Of a stretch of DNA of 9,348 bases, positions 6,973-9,348 are shown one piece after another; position 1 is the stretch's first letter; each line of letters begins with the position of its first letter. Origin of the DNA: an uncultured Burkholderiales bacterium. Its GTDB lineage: Bacteria; Pseudomonadota; Gammaproteobacteria; Burkholderiales; Burkholderiaceae. The translations under genes were made by a program, and so were the position numbers. Location of the stretch: the NCBI GenBank assembly GCA_903845315.1, contig CAIMWY010000410.1, positions 1-9,348 on the forward strand, read 5' to 3'. The notes below the pieces were generated by a model. It was not told where the DNA came from, ran no database searches, and saw only the letters and a list, made by a program, of their open reading frames with translations.

Positions 6973-8100
6973 ATGACCCCCGTGCGTCGTTCCCTTCTCA
7001 AGGGGGCCGCTGCGTTGGCTACCCTTGCCGGTGTGCCCAGCTTTGTGCGTGCCCAAACCTCTTCCACCAGCAGCGAGCGTCGCTTTGCGCCACAAGCGGG
7101 CCTTTGGCGCACCTTTGAGGTGACCACCCGTGTGGATATTGCCGAAGCCAAAGGCGCCACGCGTGTGTGGTTGCCCGTGCCCAGCATCAACTCGGATTGG
7201 CAGCGTTCGCTGGAGAGCAGCTTTGCCAGCAACGGCACATCGCGCATGACCAGCGACGGCAAAGAAGGCGCGCGCATGCTCTACAGCGACTTTTCAGCCA
7301 ACGTGGGTAAGCCGTTTGTGGAAATCACCAGCCGCGTGCAAACGCAAAACCGCCAAGTCAATTTGGACCTTGCCGCCAGCCCTGGTTTCACGCGTGAAGA
7401 TGCGGGCACGCAGCGTTTTTACACCCGTGCCACGCACTTGCTGCCGACCGATGGCATTGTGCGCACCACCGCGCTGGCAGCCACCCAAGGGGCCCACACC
7501 GATGTGCAAAAAGCCCGCGCCATTTACAACTGGGTGGTGGCCAATGCCTGGCGCGAACCCAAGGTGCGCGGTTGCGGTGAGGGCGACATCAAAGCCATGC
7601 TGGAGACCGGCAACCTGGGCGGTAAATGCGCAGACATCAACGCCTTGTTTGTGGGGCTGTGCCGCTCGGTGGGCGTGCCTGCACGCGATGTGTACGGCAT
7701 TCGTTTGGTGCCTTCAGCCTTTGGCTACAAAGAACTGTCGGGCAATCCTGCCAGTTTGAAAGGTGCCCAACACTGCCGTGCCGAGGTCTACCTGCAAGCC
7801 CATGGGTGGGTGGCGATGGACCCGGCGGATGTGGCCAAGGTCATGCGTTTGGAAACGCCTGAGTGGATCAAACGCACCGACAACCCTGTGGTCAAACCCG
7901 TCTACACCACCTTGTTTGGGGGTTGGGAGGGCAACTGGATGGGCTGGAACACCGCCCATGATGTGGCGCTGCCGGGCAGCAAAGATGAGCGCTTGGGCTT
8001 TTTGATGTACCCGGTGGCAGAGACCGCAGAGGGTCGTCTGGACTCTTACGCGCCAGACAGCTTCAAGTACCAGATCACCGCCCGGGAAATCGGTGCCTGA
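6973..8100 (+). CDS. Tat-exported transglutaminase-like cysteine enzyme
   Basis: The 375-residue protein starts with a twin-arginine signal: VRRSLLKG (Arg5, Arg6), a hydrophobic stretch AAALATLAG, and a VRA|Q cleavage site after residue 27. A beta-rich N-terminal region of the kind common in bacterial transglutaminase-like proteins follows (LWRTFEVTTRVDI, TRVWLPVPSINSDWQ). The transglutaminase-like core comes next. Its catalytic triad is seen as Cys219 in NLGGKCADINALF, His267 in GAQHCRAEVY, and Asp283 in WVAMDPADV. The mature protein also has Cys201, Cys230 and Cys268. Such enzymes may cleave or transfer amide bonds in peptides or the cell wall; the substrate cannot be read from sequence. 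The ATG at 6973 is preceded by GGAG (6961-6964) at eight bases. The open frame runs back to 6871, but the extension would bury the Tat signal. It follows the TlpA-like gene by 113 bases on the same strand. Confidence 0.87.
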   Translation: MTPVRRSLLKGAAALATLAGVPSFVRAQTSSTSSERRFAPQAGLWRTFEVTTRVDIAEAKGATRVWLPVPSINSDWQRSLESSFASNGTSRMTSDGKEGARMLYSDFSANVGKPFVEITSRVQTQNRQVNLDLAASPGFTREDAGTQRFYTRATHLLPTDGIVRTTALAATQGAHTDVQKARAIYNWVVANAWREPKVRGCGEGDIKAMLETGNLGGKCADINALFVGLCRSVGVPARDVYGIRLVPSAFGYKELSGNPASLKGAQHCRAEVYLQAHGWVAMDPADVAKVMRLETPEWIKRTDNPVVKPVYTTLFGGWEGNWMGWNTAHDVALPGSKDERLGFLMYPVAETAEGRLDSYAPDSFKYQITAREIGA

Positions 8101-8129
8101 GTCGGCCTCTGGCTCGCAGCGTTGCTGGA

Positions 8130-9056
8130 TCAGACCGACACGCGCAAGCTTTGCCCGCTGGTGAAGTTGCGCGGTTGACCTGTGACGGGGTCGGTGAACG
8201 ACAAACTGCGCGCCAACAGTTGCAGCGGCTGACTGAAGTCTTCTCCGTCTTCGGATCCGCGCAGCACCTGCGGGTAGAACTGATCGCCTTCAATCGGCAG
8301 CCCCAACGCGTTCATATGGATGCGCAGTTGGTGGCGTTTGCCGGTGAGGGGCTCTAAGCGATAGAGCGCGCTGTCGCCTTGCACCTTGAGCAGCGACAGC
8401 GTGGTCTCGCAGTTGGGTGTGCCCTGTGTTTCCTCGGAGCGAAAAAACTGTGTGGCGCAGGCTTCGATGCGGCTGCGTCGCGTCAGCGGCAGGGCCAGGG
8501 CCAGCTCGGGGCGGTAGGGCGCCACCGCTTCGTAGACCTTGTGCACCTGACGTTCCCGAAACAGCGCTTGGTAGGCGTTGCGGTCTTGTGGGCGCACGCT
8601 CAGCAGCACCAAGCCTGCGGTTTCGCGGTCGATGCGGTGCACGGGGCTCAGGGTGTCGATGCCGAGTTGACGCTTCAAGCGCACCAACAAAGTTTGCTGC
8701 ACATAACGCCCGCCCGGCGTGACCGGCATGAAGTGGGGTTTGTCGGCCACCACCAGGTGATCGTCTTGAAACACGACGCGCTCTTGCACCGGTAAGGCGG
8801 GTTCGTCGGCAATATGCCGGTAGTAAAACAAGCGGCTGCCACTGGCGTAGGGCTGCTCGGCTTGCACGGGCTGTCCTTGTGTGTCCAGTACCTCGCCATC
8901 GTGCAAGCGTGCGGCCCAGGCTTGACGACTGATCGTGGGCAAGCGGTCGGTCAAAAAGTCCAGCACAGTGGTCCAGGAGCCGGGCGGTAAGGCCACCCAA
9001 CTCGGGCTCACACCGTCGCGGGTGGGAAGGGCGTGCACGCTGTGTGGGCGAGCCAT
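8130..9056 (-). CDS. RluA-family RNA pseudouridine synthase
   Basis: The 308-residue cytosolic enzyme isomerises uridine to pseudouridine in rRNA or tRNA. The catalytic motif is HRIDRETAGLVLL (140-152), with Asp143 as nucleophile. The preceding strand FQDDHLVVADKPHFMPVTP (96-114) and the later LEPLTGKRHQLRIHMNALG segment (234-252) are standard RluA-family blocks. Residues about 26-82 resemble an S4-like RNA-binding region, though weakly. It is not clearly RluA, RluC, RluD or TruC, so the modified site is left open. The gene follows trmB by 20 bases on the same strand, suggesting an RNA-modification operon. The ATG at 9056 has only a weak AGG ten bases upstream, so translation may be coupled to trmB. 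It converges on the transglutaminase gene with 29 bases between the stops and no obvious terminator. Confidence 0.9.
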   Translation of the reverse strand: MARPHSVHALPTRDGVSPSWVALPPGSWTTVLDFLTDRLPTISRQAWAARLHDGEVLDTQGQPVQAEQPYASGSRLFYYRHIADEPALPVQERVVFQDDHLVVADKPHFMPVTPGGRYVQQTLLVRLKRQLGIDTLSPVHRIDRETAGLVLLSVRPQDRNAYQALFRERQVHKVYEAVAPYRPELALALPLTRRSRIEACATQFFRSEETQGTPNCETTLSLLKVQGDSALYRLEPLTGKRHQLRIHMNALGLPIEGDQFYPQVLRGSEDGEDFSQPLQLLARSLSFTDPVTGQPRNFTSGQSLRVSV

Positions 9057-9076
9057 GGCGCATTAACCTGTAGCGC

Positions 9077-9348
9077 TCAGACCTTGGTGAACACCAAGTC
9101 CCACACACCGTGGCCGAGCTTGAGGCCGCGGTTTTCAAACTTGGTGAGTGGGCGATAGCTGGGCTTGGGGGTAAAGCCACTGGGGTCGATGGCTGTGTTT
9201 TTCAGCAAAGGCTCTGCGCTGACCACGAGCAGCATTTGCTCGGCATAGGGTGCCCAGTCGGTGGCCAGGTGCAAATAGCCTCCGGGTTTGATGTGTTTGG
9301 CCAATCGGTTCACAAACGGGCTTTGGATCAAACGGCGCTTGTGGTGGC
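9077..9348 (-). CDS. trmB: tRNA (guanine-N7-)-methyltransferase, C-terminal part (cut by window edge)
   Basis: About 89 C-terminal residues are visible; the 5' part of the gene lies to the right of the window. The frame stays open to the edge, reading [15 protein letters not shown], then [38 protein letters not shown] and a short end FTKV. These match the conserved C-terminal half of TrmB closely (E. coli has NKRRIVQVPF, ATDWEPYAEHML and [17 protein letters not shown]). TrmB methylates guanine 46 of many tRNAs using S-adenosylmethionine. A TTG at 9331 is not the true start, because the conserved basic segment runs through it. It is probably co-transcribed with the pseudouridine synthase gene downstream. 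Confidence 0.93.
   Translation of the reverse strand, partial: HHKRRLIQSPFVNRLAKHIKPGGYLHLATDWAPYAEQMLLVVSAEPLLKNTAIDPSGFTPKPSYRPLTKFENRGLKLGHGVWDLVFTKV

Noticed and set aside
8290..9180. A 296-codon minus-strand frame overlapping the pseudouridine synthase gene and the end of trmB
   Set aside because: It is shifted relative to two clearly conserved genes on the same strand; the product is Arg/Pro/Ala-rich and has no domain.
1..9348. tRNA or rRNA genes, CRISPR array, insertion sequence, prophage, toxin-antitoxin or defence system
   Set aside because: I looked for cloverleaf-like sequence, regularly spaced repeats, terminal inverted repeats, transposase or integrase motifs and small paired genes, and found none. 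The gene order is ordinary housekeeping chromosome with no stretch over 300 bases lacking a gene.

Overview
The window looks like ordinary chromosome from a betaproteobacterium, most probably the family Comamonadaceae (Burkholderiales). This rests on moderately high GC, the codon use, and the character of the AlaS, GabD, TrmB and short winged-helix proteins; the genus cannot be fixed by eye. I see no mobile element, phage gene, CRISPR array, tRNA or rRNA. All but one of the complete genes can be assigned to a protein family.

Layout, left to right. Positions 1-102 hold the 3' end of an unidentified plus-strand gene. It is followed at 9 bases by a DRL-type (DXP reductoisomerase-like) oxidoreductase with a C-terminal SAF domain (112-1464). 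A bidirectional hairpin terminator (1483-1521) separates this pair from a convergent minus-strand block: a small winged-helix regulator (1534-1881) lying downstream of gabD, succinate-semialdehyde dehydrogenase (1999-3471). gabD is divergent from alaS (3567-6191) across a 95-base spacer. That spacer holds a perfect TATAAT placed so close to the alaS start that the mRNA may be leaderless, plus four similar heptamers repeated about once per helical turn.

A TlpA-like periplasmic thioredoxin follows alaS with a one-base stop/start overlap (6191-6859). Next comes a Tat-exported transglutaminase-like cysteine enzyme (6973-8100). The right end is a convergent minus-strand pair: trmB (tRNA m7G46 methyltransferase, cut by the window edge) and an RluA-family pseudouridine synthase (8130-9056), probably one RNA-modification operon.

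Functionally the window mixes translation and RNA maturation (alaS, trmB, pseudouridine synthase), GABA/succinate-semialdehyde catabolism (gabD) and cell-envelope thiol chemistry (TlpA-like protein plus exported Cys-dependent transglutaminase). I do not see a convincing novel multi-gene system. The items most worth a second look are the DRL/SAF enzyme of uncertain substrate, the promoter architecture between gabD and alaS, and the pairing of an exported thioredoxin with an exported cysteine enzyme.
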